DNA of 42,800 nucleotides from Treponema sp. (GCA_031257105.1 JAIRPG010000079.1:1-42800); one strand, 5' to 3'. Shown: positions 18,361 to 26,898, counted from the stretch's first letter. The notes: generated by a model not told the origin, from the sequence alone. A program made the numbers and translations.

Positions 18361-18775
18361 ACGCCAGAATCCGGGTAATTCGGGGCAGCGCGCGGACGGC
18401 AAAGCGGCGGTGGAACCGGCGGTGAAACCGGTAGAGAACCAGACCCGCCGTAAAGAGCCCCAGGACTCCGCAGGCCGCCCGGAGGGGTTCCCCTGACGCG
18501 GGCGCGAAAAAGCCGCAGAGCAGGTAAGCCGCCGCAAACCCCAGCAGGGGCGGGCAGAGGGAGATAACAGCCTGAAACAGGGCGTCTTCGGAGGAAAGTT
18601 CGATTTCCACCATTTGGCCCACCGCAAGTTCCAAGCCAAACGGGTTTTCTACGGTGATGTCATCCGCTTTTCTCCGACATTCTGTCCCAAGGCAGCCAAA
18701 ACAGACGGCGGCAGGGTTCCGCATTACCGTGGCCGTAGCGCCTGATACGCTCAGGACTCTGCCCCTACCGGTCAC
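18314..18775 (-). CDS. SoxR-reducing system/RseC-MucC family protein
   Basis: VLSVSGATATVMRNPAAVCFGCLGTECRRKADDITVENPFGLELAVGQMVEIEL plus two hydrophobic helices; GTG start at 18775 has RBS GGAGGA. Confidence 0.75.
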   Translation of the reverse strand: MTGRGRVLSVSGATATVMRNPAAVCFGCLGTECRRKADDITVENPFGLELAVGQMVEIELSSEDALFQAVISLCPPLLGFAAAYLLCGFFAPASGEPLRAACGVLGLFTAGLVLYRFHRRFHRRFAVRALPRITRILASNGYQPVSIDESGDR

Positions 18776-19625
18776 CGAAAACTTCCTCCGGGGGCGCGCT
18801 ATCGTCTTTTTCGCCGGAGGCCGCCGGTTTTTTAGGCGAAGGCGGAGGCACGGCATACCGGATCCGCTCAATCGAAAGGGCTTTTCCCTCCCGGTTTATA
18901 TCGATCAAGACCCCCTGGATCTCCGGCATATCCCAGGCGTCCTTTGTCCAGTCAGGAATTCCCGTTAAATATTCTTGAATACGACTTTCCGTATCGGCGC
19001 CACCCACGGAATTGATGCTGCCGGTACGTCCCGCATCGGTAATCACTGCGGTTCCGCCGGGAAGAATTGCTTCATCGGCGGTCTGAACCCGGCCATGGGA
19101 ACCAATGATCGCGGAACACCGGCCATCCAGCGCGGCAAAGACGGCGCGTTTTTCCCCGGTAGCCCAGGCGTGGAAATCCACCACCACATAGGGGCTTTCC
19201 CGGTAAAGCTGTTCCAGCAGGGCCGGCAGCCGGGCTATAGGATTTTCCCCATGAATCCGATTGAACCCGCTTTGACCGATGAGTACCGCGAGGCCGGCCT
19301 TTTCCTCCCCAACGGAAAAATGCCGAAAACCCACGCCCGGCGCGTGGGGATTCAGGTTTTCAGGCCGCAGCACATAGTGGATGCGCCCGAGGTTTTCCAC
19401 CAGATCTTTCTTATAAAAGCAACAGTCACCGGTGGTAAGGACGTTTGCACCGAGCTTGTGGAGATACGCCGCATGATTCCTGCCAAGACCGTTCCCTCCG
19501 GTGGCCCCGTCGGCGCACGCGATAACAAAATCTACCTTATACCGCTTCTTGATGGGGCCCAGCCCATTCTTAAAAGCGTAAATACCAGCTTTTCCAACGA
19601 TTTCAGCTATATAGAGGATCTTCAT
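18765..19625 (-). CDS. YmdB-family metallophosphoesterase
   Basis: KILYIAEIVGKAGIYAF, GGNGLGRNHAAYLHKLGANVLTTGDCCFYKKD, VVVDFHAWATGEKRAVFAALDGRCSAIIGSHGRVQTADEAILPGGTAVITDAGRTGSINSVGG. Confidence 0.92.
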   Translation of the reverse strand: MKILYIAEIVGKAGIYAFKNGLGPIKKRYKVDFVIACADGATGGNGLGRNHAAYLHKLGANVLTTGDCCFYKKDLVENLGRIHYVLRPENLNPHAPGVGFRHFSVGEEKAGLAVLIGQSGFNRIHGENPIARLPALLEQLYRESPYVVVDFHAWATGEKRAVFAALDGRCSAIIGSHGRVQTADEAILPGGTAVITDAGRTGSINSVGGADTESRIQEYLTGIPDWTKDAWDMPEIQGVLIDINREGKALSIERIRYAVPPPSPKKPAASGEKDDSAPPEEVFGDR

Positions 19626-19641
19626 CGTAAGCGGCGCCGCA

Positions 19642-20187
19642 TTAGCTTCCCAGTATACGGTGGGCGGAGCAAGGATCTTGCATACCCGATAGAATTCGCT
19701 CGAATTCCGCCGCCGCTCGATAGTCTTCTAGTTCCCGGCAGGTATCTCTCAAGTTGGTGAGCGCGTCGTAGTACAGCGGAACCAAACTCACCGCTTCCTC
19801 AAAACAGCGGCGGGCCTCTTCGTAACTGCCTTCAGCAAAATAGAGCGTTCCAAGGTTGTTCCAGGTCTGAGGCGCGTCTCCATCCCGATCCAGCGCCGAA
19901 TAGTAGCACTCCTCCGCCAGATCGAACTGCTCCAATTCGTAGTAGATAAGGCCCATTGAAACCCAAGGAGCGGCTAGATAGTCCTCTATACAAACCGCCT
20001 GCTGAAAACTGGAGAGCGCTTCATCGTAATCCCCGGTTCGCTGTTGGGCTATCCCCAGGTTGATCCACAATAGAGGATTGTACGGATCCATAATCAACGC
20101 CTTACGAAACAGGGGAATCGCTTCATAAGGTCTGTTTGCCTCGGTCAACGCGATACCGGAATTGTTTAGTGCTGCGGATGTTTCCAT
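19642..20187 (-). CDS. TPR-repeat protein
   Basis: Repeated TPR motifs (NPLLWINLGIAQQRTGDYDEALSSFQQAV; APQTWNNLGTLYFAEGSYEEARRCFEEAV). Confidence 0.88.
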   Translation of the reverse strand: METSAALNNSGIALTEANRPYEAIPLFRKALIMDPYNPLLWINLGIAQQRTGDYDEALSSFQQAVCIEDYLAAPWVSMGLIYYELEQFDLAEECYYSALDRDGDAPQTWNNLGTLYFAEGSYEEARRCFEEAVSLVPLYYDALTNLRDTCRELEDYRAAAEFERILSGMQDPCSAHRILGS

Positions 20188-20191
20188 AAGC

Positions 20192-20268
20192 CCCCCTCGA
20201 GCAAGTATAGTCTATTGTGATCGGCTTAGCTAGAGTCTGTCTATAATGGAGACACATTATAGACAGAC
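20192..20268. repeat. Dispersed ~80-bp element copy 2 (flank + palindrome)
   Basis: CCCCTCgAgcAAGTATAgtCtATTGTGATCGGCTTAGCTAG, then GTCTGTCTATAATG-GAGACA-CATTATAGACAGAC (perfect 14-bp arms). Confidence 0.88.
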
Positions 20269-20272
20269 CACC

Positions 20273-22114
20273 TTATTTAGGCTGTACGGTAACGGTACGG
20301 GTTGCCGATATGCTGGGGTCAATAACAGACGTTGCCCGTACCGTGATTTCGGTTTCCGTCTCCGCCGCCGCCACCGTGAGCCGTCCTATGGGGTAGAAGA
20401 AGGTTCCCGCACTCGAGCTATTACTCGCGTAGCCGTCGCTTATAATGGCGGTTCCCGCAGCAACGCCGGGGGTGTCGATGCTCCAGATTACGTCGCGGGC
20501 GGGATTGCCCGTGCCAAAGAGATTCGCAAAGAATTCCCGGCTTTCGCCCGCCTTCACCGTGTCGTTGTTGGGGGCGCCGAAGAGCGCTGTACTTATATTT
20601 ATATGATCAACCGTCGCCGCGCCGCTTACGGCAACGGTGTAGGTTCCCGATATGCTGGGATCAGCGGTGGACGTTGCCCGTATCGTGATTTCGCTCTTGG
20701 GTTCGTCCATCGCCACCGCGATCTGTATCAAGTTGGGAGTGGAGCTGTTGTTCGGGTAGAAACTTGTTCCTTCGGCATGGCCTACGGAATCAATGCTCCA
20801 GGTTACCGTTTCCAGATAAAAACGCTCCCCAAATACTTCCGCATAGAAATCAAACGTTCCGCCTTTGGTCACGGTAGTTACAGCGCGATACGGGTTTACC
20901 GTTACCTTGGTAATAGTAATAAGGTATACGGTATAGGTTCCCCCTATATCGGGGTTTACGGTGGACGTTGCCCGTATCGTGATTTCGGGCCGGGGCTCGC
21001 CAGCCGCTACGGTCAGCAGCCCATCGGCGTTGATAGTTGTTCCCGCCGCATGGCCGCTTGAAGTGATGCTCCAGGTAACGCTCTGCTCAGGGTTGTTCGC
21101 GCCTTCCACTAATGCGAAGCATTGCAGCGTCCCGCCTTTTGCCACGCGATCCGCCGCCGTCTGCACGATTACGCCGGTAATGCGGGAAACAGAACCGCTC
21201 CGTACCGTCACGGTATAGGTAAAGGTAAAGGGGGCGGCTTCCCCGGCGTTGTCCGTTACCGTTACCTCGTACGCCCCCGCTTCGGGGAAGGTATACCCGG
21301 ACGCGCTCAGCGCCGTTCCGTTCACGGCGAGAGAAAAGCCGGGAACAGCCGCCGTATAATCGAGCCGGTTGATAAAACTGCCGGGATAGGTCTTGTACAC
21401 CGCAAGACCGCTTACCGGATCAAAGGTATCGCCCGCCGCATAGCCGTTCCGCAGCGATACCGCTATCAGTTCAGAGGGAACTTCCGGCGGTTCTGTATCC
21501 ACCCAGACGGTATAGCGCGCCGTTTCATCGGGAAGGCCGTTTCCCGGATAGCCCGCGACCGTAACGATCATCGCCACCGTCCCGCTTCCCGCGAGCGGCC
21601 CCGGCAGCGCGGTTCCCTCCGCCGCCAGGCTGAACCGGTCTTCGGCCATCCGCGTCATCCCTCCGGTTGCCGTATCCCGGATGTACACCGCCACCTCGCT
21701 CTTTGCAACGGTCTCTCCCGCTTTATACGCCGTCTTGAAGGGGATCGCCCATACCAGCGGCTCGAAAGAATCGGCCTTCCCCACCTGTACCAGGTAGCTG
21801 GCGAAGCGGCCCTCCTCGGCGGTCTTGGTTACGATGACGGTCTGTATCCCCTCGACGGTAAAGGCGGGCGGATCGATCCTAAAGGCTTCCGGAGCGAGCT
21901 GGAACCAGGAACCATCGCTTTCCCGGCTAAAAACCTCCAGATCGCGCGCCGGGTCGACCGCTTCGCCTACCGCGTAGGCCGTTTTATGGGGCATTACGGT
22001 GAATTCCTGGCTGCTTAAGGAGATCGTGAGGGGCCTCGGCCCCAACGCCGGTTCGCAGCCGAAGAGAAGAGGAAGGAGAAAAAGAAAAGCGGCTTTGTGT
22101 ATGAGATTACGCAT
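20273..22114 (-). CDS. Putative lipoprotein with tandem bacterial Ig-like domains
   Basis: Lipobox LLPLLFGCEP; repeated units of the type VTWSIxSxGHAxGT...EITIRATSTxxPSISGTYTV. Confidence 0.82.
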   Translation of the reverse strand: MRNLIHKAAFLFLLPLLFGCEPALGPRPLTISLSSQEFTVMPHKTAYAVGEAVDPARDLEVFSRESDGSWFQLAPEAFRIDPPAFTVEGIQTVIVTKTAEEGRFASYLVQVGKADSFEPLVWAIPFKTAYKAGETVAKSEVAVYIRDTATGGMTRMAEDRFSLAAEGTALPGPLAGSGTVAMIVTVAGYPGNGLPDETARYTVWVDTEPPEVPSELIAVSLRNGYAAGDTFDPVSGLAVYKTYPGSFINRLDYTAAVPGFSLAVNGTALSASGYTFPEAGAYEVTVTDNAGEAAPFTFTYTVTVRSGSVSRITGVIVQTAADRVAKGGTLQCFALVEGANNPEQSVTWSITSSGHAAGTTINADGLLTVAAGEPRPEITIRATSTVNPDIGGTYTVYLITITKVTVNPYRAVTTVTKGGTFDFYAEVFGERFYLETVTWSIDSVGHAEGTSFYPNNSSTPNLIQIAVAMDEPKSEITIRATSTADPSISGTYTVAVSGAATVDHINISTALFGAPNNDTVKAGESREFFANLFGTGNPARDVIWSIDTPGVAAGTAIISDGYASNSSSAGTFFYPIGRLTVAAAETETEITVRATSVIDPSISATRTVTVQPK

Positions 22115-22138
22115 GGTATTTCTCCGGTATAAGATTAA

Positions 22139-22218
22139 GGCCCCTCAATGAAGTATAAACGATTGTGATCGGCTTAGCTAGTATCTGTCCATAAAGCCGG
22201 TTACTTTGTGGACAGACA
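22139..22218. repeat. Dispersed ~80-bp element copy 3 (flank + imperfect palindrome)
   Basis: CCCCTCaAtgAAGTATAaaCgATTGTGATCGGCTTAGCTAG, then TATCTGTCCATAAAG ... CTTTGTGGACAGACA (two mismatches that still allow G-T pairing). Confidence 0.88.
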
Positions 22219-22266
22219 CGAGAGCGAGTAATGGTATGCTCGACGCCGCCGTCCGCCGGCGCGGCG

Positions 22267-23367
22267 TTAAGAACAGGGGCGCGCCAGCCGGAAACCAAAA
22301 ATGCCCTCCCTGGACGCCGGGGCGCTGGGGCCCCGGCTGGCGGAACGGAGGTGCTTGTCACCGCTGAGCCACGACCCGCCGCGCAGGATGCGGCTTGAGC
22401 CGGCGCTCGGGCCATGCGGATCCGTCTGGGCGGCGTTGTCATAGATCTCATACCGGTCCCAGCACCACTCAAACACGTTCCCGTGCATATCGTATAAGCC
22501 GAAAACATTCTCAAGCTTCTGTCCTACCGCATGTGTCGTGTTTCCGCTGTTGCCGGAATACCAGCCGGTACTGTCCGTTATCGCATCCCCCGTGTTATAC
22601 GCCGTCGTGGTACCCGCGCGGCAGGCGTACTCCCACTCCGCCTCTGTGGGCAGACGATACCCGCTGGCGTTCCAATTCACCGTTACCCCGTTCCAGGTAC
22701 TGTCGTCGCTCGTGGGTACTGTTCCCCAGCCGGCGGGATCCGTACTTCCGCTGATCGTGTACGCAGGCGTCAGCCCTTCCCTCATACTCAGCTTGTTGCA
22801 GAACGCTATCGCGTCATACCAGCTTACATTATACACCGGGTAGCTATCCCCTACCCCACGACCGCTCGCGGGATTCGTCCCCATCACCGCCTCGTACTGC
22901 GCCTGCGTTACCTCGTATTTCCCCATGTTAAAGGAACTCACCGTTACGCTGTGTACAGGCGTTGCAACCCCTTCTTGCCCCATTGGGAACGTACCCCCGA
23001 TGATGAGGACCATCTCGATACTGCTCGTTCCGGTTACCGTCACGGTATAGGTAAAGGGGTCGGCTTTCCCGGCGGTCCCGGTTACGATGACGGTCTGTGT
23101 CCCCTCGACGGTAAAGGCGGACGGATCGATCCTAAAGGCTTCCGGAGTGAGCTGTAACCAGGAACCATCGCTTTCCCGGCTAAAAACCTCCAGATCACGC
23201 GCCGGGTCAATAGCCTCGCCTACTGCGTAGACCGTTTTGAGGGGCGTTACGGTGAATTCCCGGCTGCTTGAGGAGATCGTAAGGGGCCTCGGCCCAAACA
23301 CCGGTTCGCAGCCGAAGAGGAGGGGAAGGAGAAAAAGAAAAGCGGCTTTGTGTATGAGCTTACACAT
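22267..23367 (-). CDS. Putative lipoprotein with Ig-like N-terminal cassette and FGE/SUMF (C-type-lectin-fold) domain
   Basis: Lipobox LLPLLFGCEP; GGTFPMGQE, YEVTQAQYEAVMGTNPA, YPVYNVSWYDAIAFCNKLS, YRLPTEAEWEYACRAGTT, DMHGNVFEWCWD, RILRGGSW...GFRLA. The ATG at 23367 has RBS GGAGG. Confidence 0.92.
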   Translation of the reverse strand: MCKLIHKAAFLFLLPLLFGCEPVFGPRPLTISSSSREFTVTPLKTVYAVGEAIDPARDLEVFSRESDGSWLQLTPEAFRIDPSAFTVEGTQTVIVTGTAGKADPFTYTVTVTGTSSIEMVLIIGGTFPMGQEGVATPVHSVTVSSFNMGKYEVTQAQYEAVMGTNPASGRGVGDSYPVYNVSWYDAIAFCNKLSMREGLTPAYTISGSTDPAGWGTVPTSDDSTWNGVTVNWNASGYRLPTEAEWEYACRAGTTTAYNTGDAITDSTGWYSGNSGNTTHAVGQKLENVFGLYDMHGNVFEWCWDRYEIYDNAAQTDPHGPSAGSSRILRGGSWLSGDKHLRSASRGPSAPASREGIFGFRLARPCS

Positions 23368-23432
23368 CGTATTCCTCCGGTATAAGATATAGAATAGTTC
23401 ATGGTACCGAGAGACGCAACGGCGCATATTGC

Positions 23433-25442
23433 CTATTGGAACAACTCTCCTTGGGCCACCGGCGATACCGGCGGTAATACCGGCGGTAATACCGGCGGTA
23501 ATACCGCCTGATGGGGATTTTCCAGGAGCGCAAGAAAAGCATCCTCGCCGATAATGGGGATATTCAAACTTCGGGCCTTTTTATTCTTCGATGATCCTGA
23601 GCCGGGATCATTGGTCACCAGAAAAGAAAGATCCTTTACCACCGAAGACTTCGCGGAGGCTCCCAGGGCCTTGATCCGCTCCTCCGCTTCGCCCCGCTTC
23701 ATGGAACGCAGTTCACCGGTAAAACAGAACGACATACCTTTGAGGGGTTGAGATTCCTCGATAGGCGGCGGGGCAATGGTGATGATCCCCCCGGCCAATA
23801 CCTGATCCATCTCCTCAGCCGTCTCCGCCAGGGCTTCCACGATAGTCCGGGCGGAGATCTCCCCCAGGCCGTAAACCGCGGCGAGGGCTTCAACCGGGGC
23901 GGCCCGCAGTTTCGCCAGGGTGTCAAAGCCTGCGGCGCTTACTTTTTCCATAGTGGCGACCGCGACGCCTTCAAAGTCGAACCCCGCGACAAAAACCGCC
24001 AGGGGAAGTTCCCGGCGTGTTTGAATGTGCCGGATCACCTTACCGGCTGAAAGCTCCCCCATACGTTCCATTTCCGCCAATGCTTCGGCGGTCAACGTGT
24101 ACAGATCGGCGATCCGCCTGACTCGGTTCCGGTCAAAGAGCTGCCGGATCAGTTTTTCCCCTAATTCCCGAATGTCCAGTATGGCCGCCCATTTTTCAAT
24201 GCGGTGCAGGAGCCGCTTTGGGCACTCAGGGTTAGGGCAGAAGAGCCTCGCGCCGCGGTCTTCCAATGTACTACCGCAGGAACCGCAGGTTACGGGAAAC
24301 GAGATGTCCCGCTCTGTTTCCGGATCGGACAGGCCGGCCAATTCGGGCGCCGCAAGTCCCTCGATTTTGGGGATGATCTCGCCCCGTTTGACGACCATCA
24401 CCCGTGAACCAATTTTAAGGCCCATGGCGCGGATCATATCGGGGTTATTCAGGTTGGCCCGCTGTACGGTGGTTCCCGCCAGCCGTACCGGATCAACGAT
24501 GCCGATAGGGGTATAGGTGGCTCCCGACTCGCTCCATTCCACATCCCGAAGGACGCTTACCGCCACCTCCAGATCGAATTTGAAGGCGATCTGCCGTTCA
24601 GGCCGGGCGCGGCGCAGATCTTCCATATCCGTCCGGGGATCTTTCACCACCAGGCCGTCTATATCCACGTCCAGATCTTTCCGCTTTTCCGCGACTTCCG
24701 CCCGGTACGCGATAACTTCCCCGGCGCTCGCAAACTCCTTGGTAGCCGCCACCAGAAAACCGCGATCTTTGAGCCAGGCGATCTTGGCGATCTCGCCGGT
24801 AAAGTAGCCGTCATCGCCGGACGCGGCGGCGTCGTAGGCAATGAGGGTGAGATCCTCAGCGCCCGCGCCGTCCTTCCGGCGCATAAGGCCGTTGGCGGCG
24901 TTCCGGCAGTTCGCCTTGTCGCGGTACTTCTCCCGCCAAATCATCCTGGTCATTACGACCTCCCCCCGGACGCCGCCTGAAAAAGGGAGGTCGAGCTTGG
25001 ACACTACCCCGGTCATGCGCCGGGCGTTTCTGGTGATTTCGTCGCCAATAACGCCGTCCCCCCTGGTAATGGCCCGGATCAAGACGCCTTCCTGGTACTG
25101 GAGTTCCAGGCTTGCCCCGTCCAGCTTGTACTGCACGACAAAGGGGGGGGCCATCTTCGCCGCCCATTCCAGGAATTCTTCCGGATTGGCGGCCTTTTCC
25201 TGGCTGCCCATAGGAATAAGATGCCGGGCTTTGGGGAAACCATCGGTAACACCGCCGGTATTACCGCCGGTATTACCGCCGCCAACCCGCGCCAGAAGCG
25301 GACTTTCCGGCGCCAGCGTCTTGAGTTCATCCCAGAGGAGGTCGAATTCAGCGTCGGAGATTTCCGCTTCGCCGTTGTAGTATGATTCCTGGTAAGCGAT
25401 TATGAGCCGCTCAAGGGCGGCGATACGTTCTTTTTTCTTCAT
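23433..25442 (-). CDS. ligA: NAD-dependent DNA ligase LigA
   Basis: Catalytic VQYKLDGASLELQY, TRGDGVIGDEITRN, zinc finger CGSCGSTLEDRGARLFCPNPECP, HhH region, C-terminal BRCT (GMSFCFTGELRSMKRGEAEERIKALGA). Confidence 0.95.
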   Translation of the reverse strand: MKKKERIAALERLIIAYQESYYNGEAEISDAEFDLLWDELKTLAPESPLLARVGGGNTGGNTGGVTDGFPKARHLIPMGSQEKAANPEEFLEWAAKMAPPFVVQYKLDGASLELQYQEGVLIRAITRGDGVIGDEITRNARRMTGVVSKLDLPFSGGVRGEVVMTRMIWREKYRDKANCRNAANGLMRRKDGAGAEDLTLIAYDAAASGDDGYFTGEIAKIAWLKDRGFLVAATKEFASAGEVIAYRAEVAEKRKDLDVDIDGLVVKDPRTDMEDLRRARPERQIAFKFDLEVAVSVLRDVEWSESGATYTPIGIVDPVRLAGTTVQRANLNNPDMIRAMGLKIGSRVMVVKRGEIIPKIEGLAAPELAGLSDPETERDISFPVTCGSCGSTLEDRGARLFCPNPECPKRLLHRIEKWAAILDIRELGEKLIRQLFDRNRVRRIADLYTLTAEALAEMERMGELSAGKVIRHIQTRRELPLAVFVAGFDFEGVAVATMEKVSAAGFDTLAKLRAAPVEALAAVYGLGEISARTIVEALAETAEEMDQVLAGGIITIAPPPIEESQPLKGMSFCFTGELRSMKRGEAEERIKALGASAKSSVVKDLSFLVTNDPGSGSSKNKKARSLNIPIIGEDAFLALLENPHQAVLPPVLPPVLPPVSPVAQGELFQ
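23461..23511. repeat. 12-bp tandem repeat GGCGGTAATACC at the ligA 3' end
   Basis: gataccggcggtaataccggcggtaataccggcggtaataccg, encoding PPVLPPVLPPVLPPVSP. Confidence 0.9.
25243..25283. repeat. 12-bp tandem repeat GGTATTACCGCC near the ligA 5' end
   Basis: ggtaacaccgccggtattaccgccggtattaccgccgcc, encoding GGGNTGGNTGGVT on the coding strand. Confidence 0.9.
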
Positions 25443-25470
25443 GTTTTATCACCTTAATCGCCGTCATAAG

Positions 25471-25515
25471 GCCGCGTAAAACGGCGTAAAACGGCGTAAA
25501 ACAGCATAAAACGGC
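25471..25515. repeat. 10-bp tandem repeat CGTAAAACGG, about 4 copies
   Basis: cgtaaaacggcgtaaaacggcgtaaaacagcataaaacgg between ligA and trmB. Confidence 0.85.
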
Positions 25516-25526
25516 GCGCGAACCGG

Positions 25527-26243
25527 TTAGTTTACGGGCGCCTCCGGTTTGACAAAGTACAGTTCCCGAATCTCGCGCCGGCTTGCCAGGCCCTTGCGCT
25601 CAAAAGCGGTCGGAGGCCGCCACTGCCGCGGCGGCGCGAAACCTTCATAGGCGTTAATCAAACCCGGCGTAGCGTCCAGTTCCTCCAGCGACCGGCAGGC
25701 GTAATCTTCCCAGTCGGTGACCATATACAGAGAGCCGCCGGGACGGAGCTTCCGGGCCAGGAGATCCGTAAAGGGCCGTTTGATAAGCCGCCGCTTGTGG
25801 TGCCGTTTTTTAGGCCACGGATCGGGGAAGAACACGTGAAAGGCTGCGGCGAAACCGTCCCCAGTCATCTGTTCCAGCGCCTCTACCGCGTCATGCTCAA
25901 TGATCCTGATATTGGAAAGACGGCGGCGCTCAATTTCCCAGAGGAGCCGCCCTATTCCCGGACGGTGTACTTCCAGGCCCAGGTAGTTCATGCCGGGGTT
26001 CTGTTCGGCGATCTCGACTGTGGCGCCGCCCATACCGAAACCTATCTCCACCGTCACCGGGTGAGCGTTACCAAAAACAGCCGGGAAATCTACCATAGAT
26101 CCGAAGGGTATGCCGTACCGGGGAAACAAGGTTTCGTAGGCGCGCCGCTGGGCGGGACTCATCCGTCCGGAACGAAGCGCGTAGCTCCGTATGGTCCTGC
26201 CCGCCCGCGAAGGAACGCCGGTTAATTCCGTATCGCCCATCAT
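25527..26243 (-). CDS. trmB: tRNA (guanine-N7-)-methyltransferase TrmB
   Basis: RTIRSYALRSGRMSPAQ, VTVEIGFGMGGATVEIAEQNPGMNYLGLEVHRPGIGRLL, FFPDPWPKKRHHKRRLI. Confidence 0.95.
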   Translation of the reverse strand: MMGDTELTGVPSRAGRTIRSYALRSGRMSPAQRRAYETLFPRYGIPFGSMVDFPAVFGNAHPVTVEIGFGMGGATVEIAEQNPGMNYLGLEVHRPGIGRLLWEIERRRLSNIRIIEHDAVEALEQMTGDGFAAAFHVFFPDPWPKKRHHKRRLIKRPFTDLLARKLRPGGSLYMVTDWEDYACRSLEELDATPGLINAYEGFAPPRQWRPPTAFERKGLASRREIRELYFVKPEAPVN

Positions 26244-26250
26244 GCGGGAG

Positions 26251-26898
26251 CTACCGCAGGGGGACTATGCCGGTCAGAGCCGCCGTCCCGTATTCATCAT
26301 CTTCCGCCCAGAGCGCCAGCGTTCTCACTCTGGAATTTAAGTTAAGTTCCGCCACCGCTCCCTCCAGAACGGTTAACGGCAGGGTTGTCATGTAGTTTCC
26401 TTCCTGATCATAACCGATAAGGTAATGTTTGGGGTACGCCGATTCCACCAGGAAGCGCCCGTCTTCTATCGAGAAGAAGGGAAACGTATACCGGCTGTCT
26501 TCAGGAGCATCGTAAGCGAAGATCCGCTCCGACTTTTCACCGCCCTTATCCACCAGTACCGCCCGGAACTGTCCCCTGGGCAGAGATTCATTATCGGCCA
26601 TGGCGATACTGCGGCTGCCAACCCAGGTTTTCCCCTCAAATTCAATGGCTACCCAATCCTCCGGGGTAAGACGCCACTCCAATCCCTCCCAATCATGGTA
26701 AAGGTAGAGTTCCGCCAGATCTTCAATGCCGTCATCATCTTCCGGCAGAACAAAGAACGAAAAACGCTCCCCTCGGCGGCCCGCTTCTTCGTAGTACACC
26801 ATGCGTAACGAGCCATAGGCGATCTTCGGCTCTGAGCGGGAACAGGCAAAGAACAATATCCCCAAAAGGACCGGCAGGCCAAAAAAGATTTTCTTCAT
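26251..26898 (-). CDS. Hypothetical lipoprotein
   Basis: Lipobox LLGILFFACS; no recognised domain. Confidence 0.7.
   Translation of the reverse strand: MKKIFFGLPVLLGILFFACSRSEPKIAYGSLRMVYYEEAGRRGERFSFFVLPEDDDGIEDLAELYLYHDWEGLEWRLTPEDWVAIEFEGKTWVGSRSIAMADNESLPRGQFRAVLVDKGGEKSERIFAYDAPEDSRYTFPFFSIEDGRFLVESAYPKHYLIGYDQEGNYMTTLPLTVLEGAVAELNLNSRVRTLALWAEDDEYGTAALTGIVPLR

Noticed and set aside
20246-22018. Plus-strand ORFs (20246-21061, 21122-22018) with apparent YAGVxxxRCPYRDFG repeats
   Set aside because: The repeats are the reverse complement of the Ig-like modules; the first ORF starts inside the palindrome.
22182-22218. Palindrome downstream of the FGE gene as a DGR-specific recombination hairpin
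   Set aside because: DGR targets can have a hairpin just downstream, but the same palindrome occurs after genes with no FGE domain, so it is not specific evidence for a DGR.
22531-23157. 208-aa plus-strand ORF opposite the FGE lipoprotein
   Set aside because: Antisense of a well-supported FGE-domain gene.
23461-25283. ligA-flanking 12-mers as a CRISPR array
   Set aside because: Units are contiguous 12-bp repeats inside coding sequence, with no spacers and no cas genes in the window.
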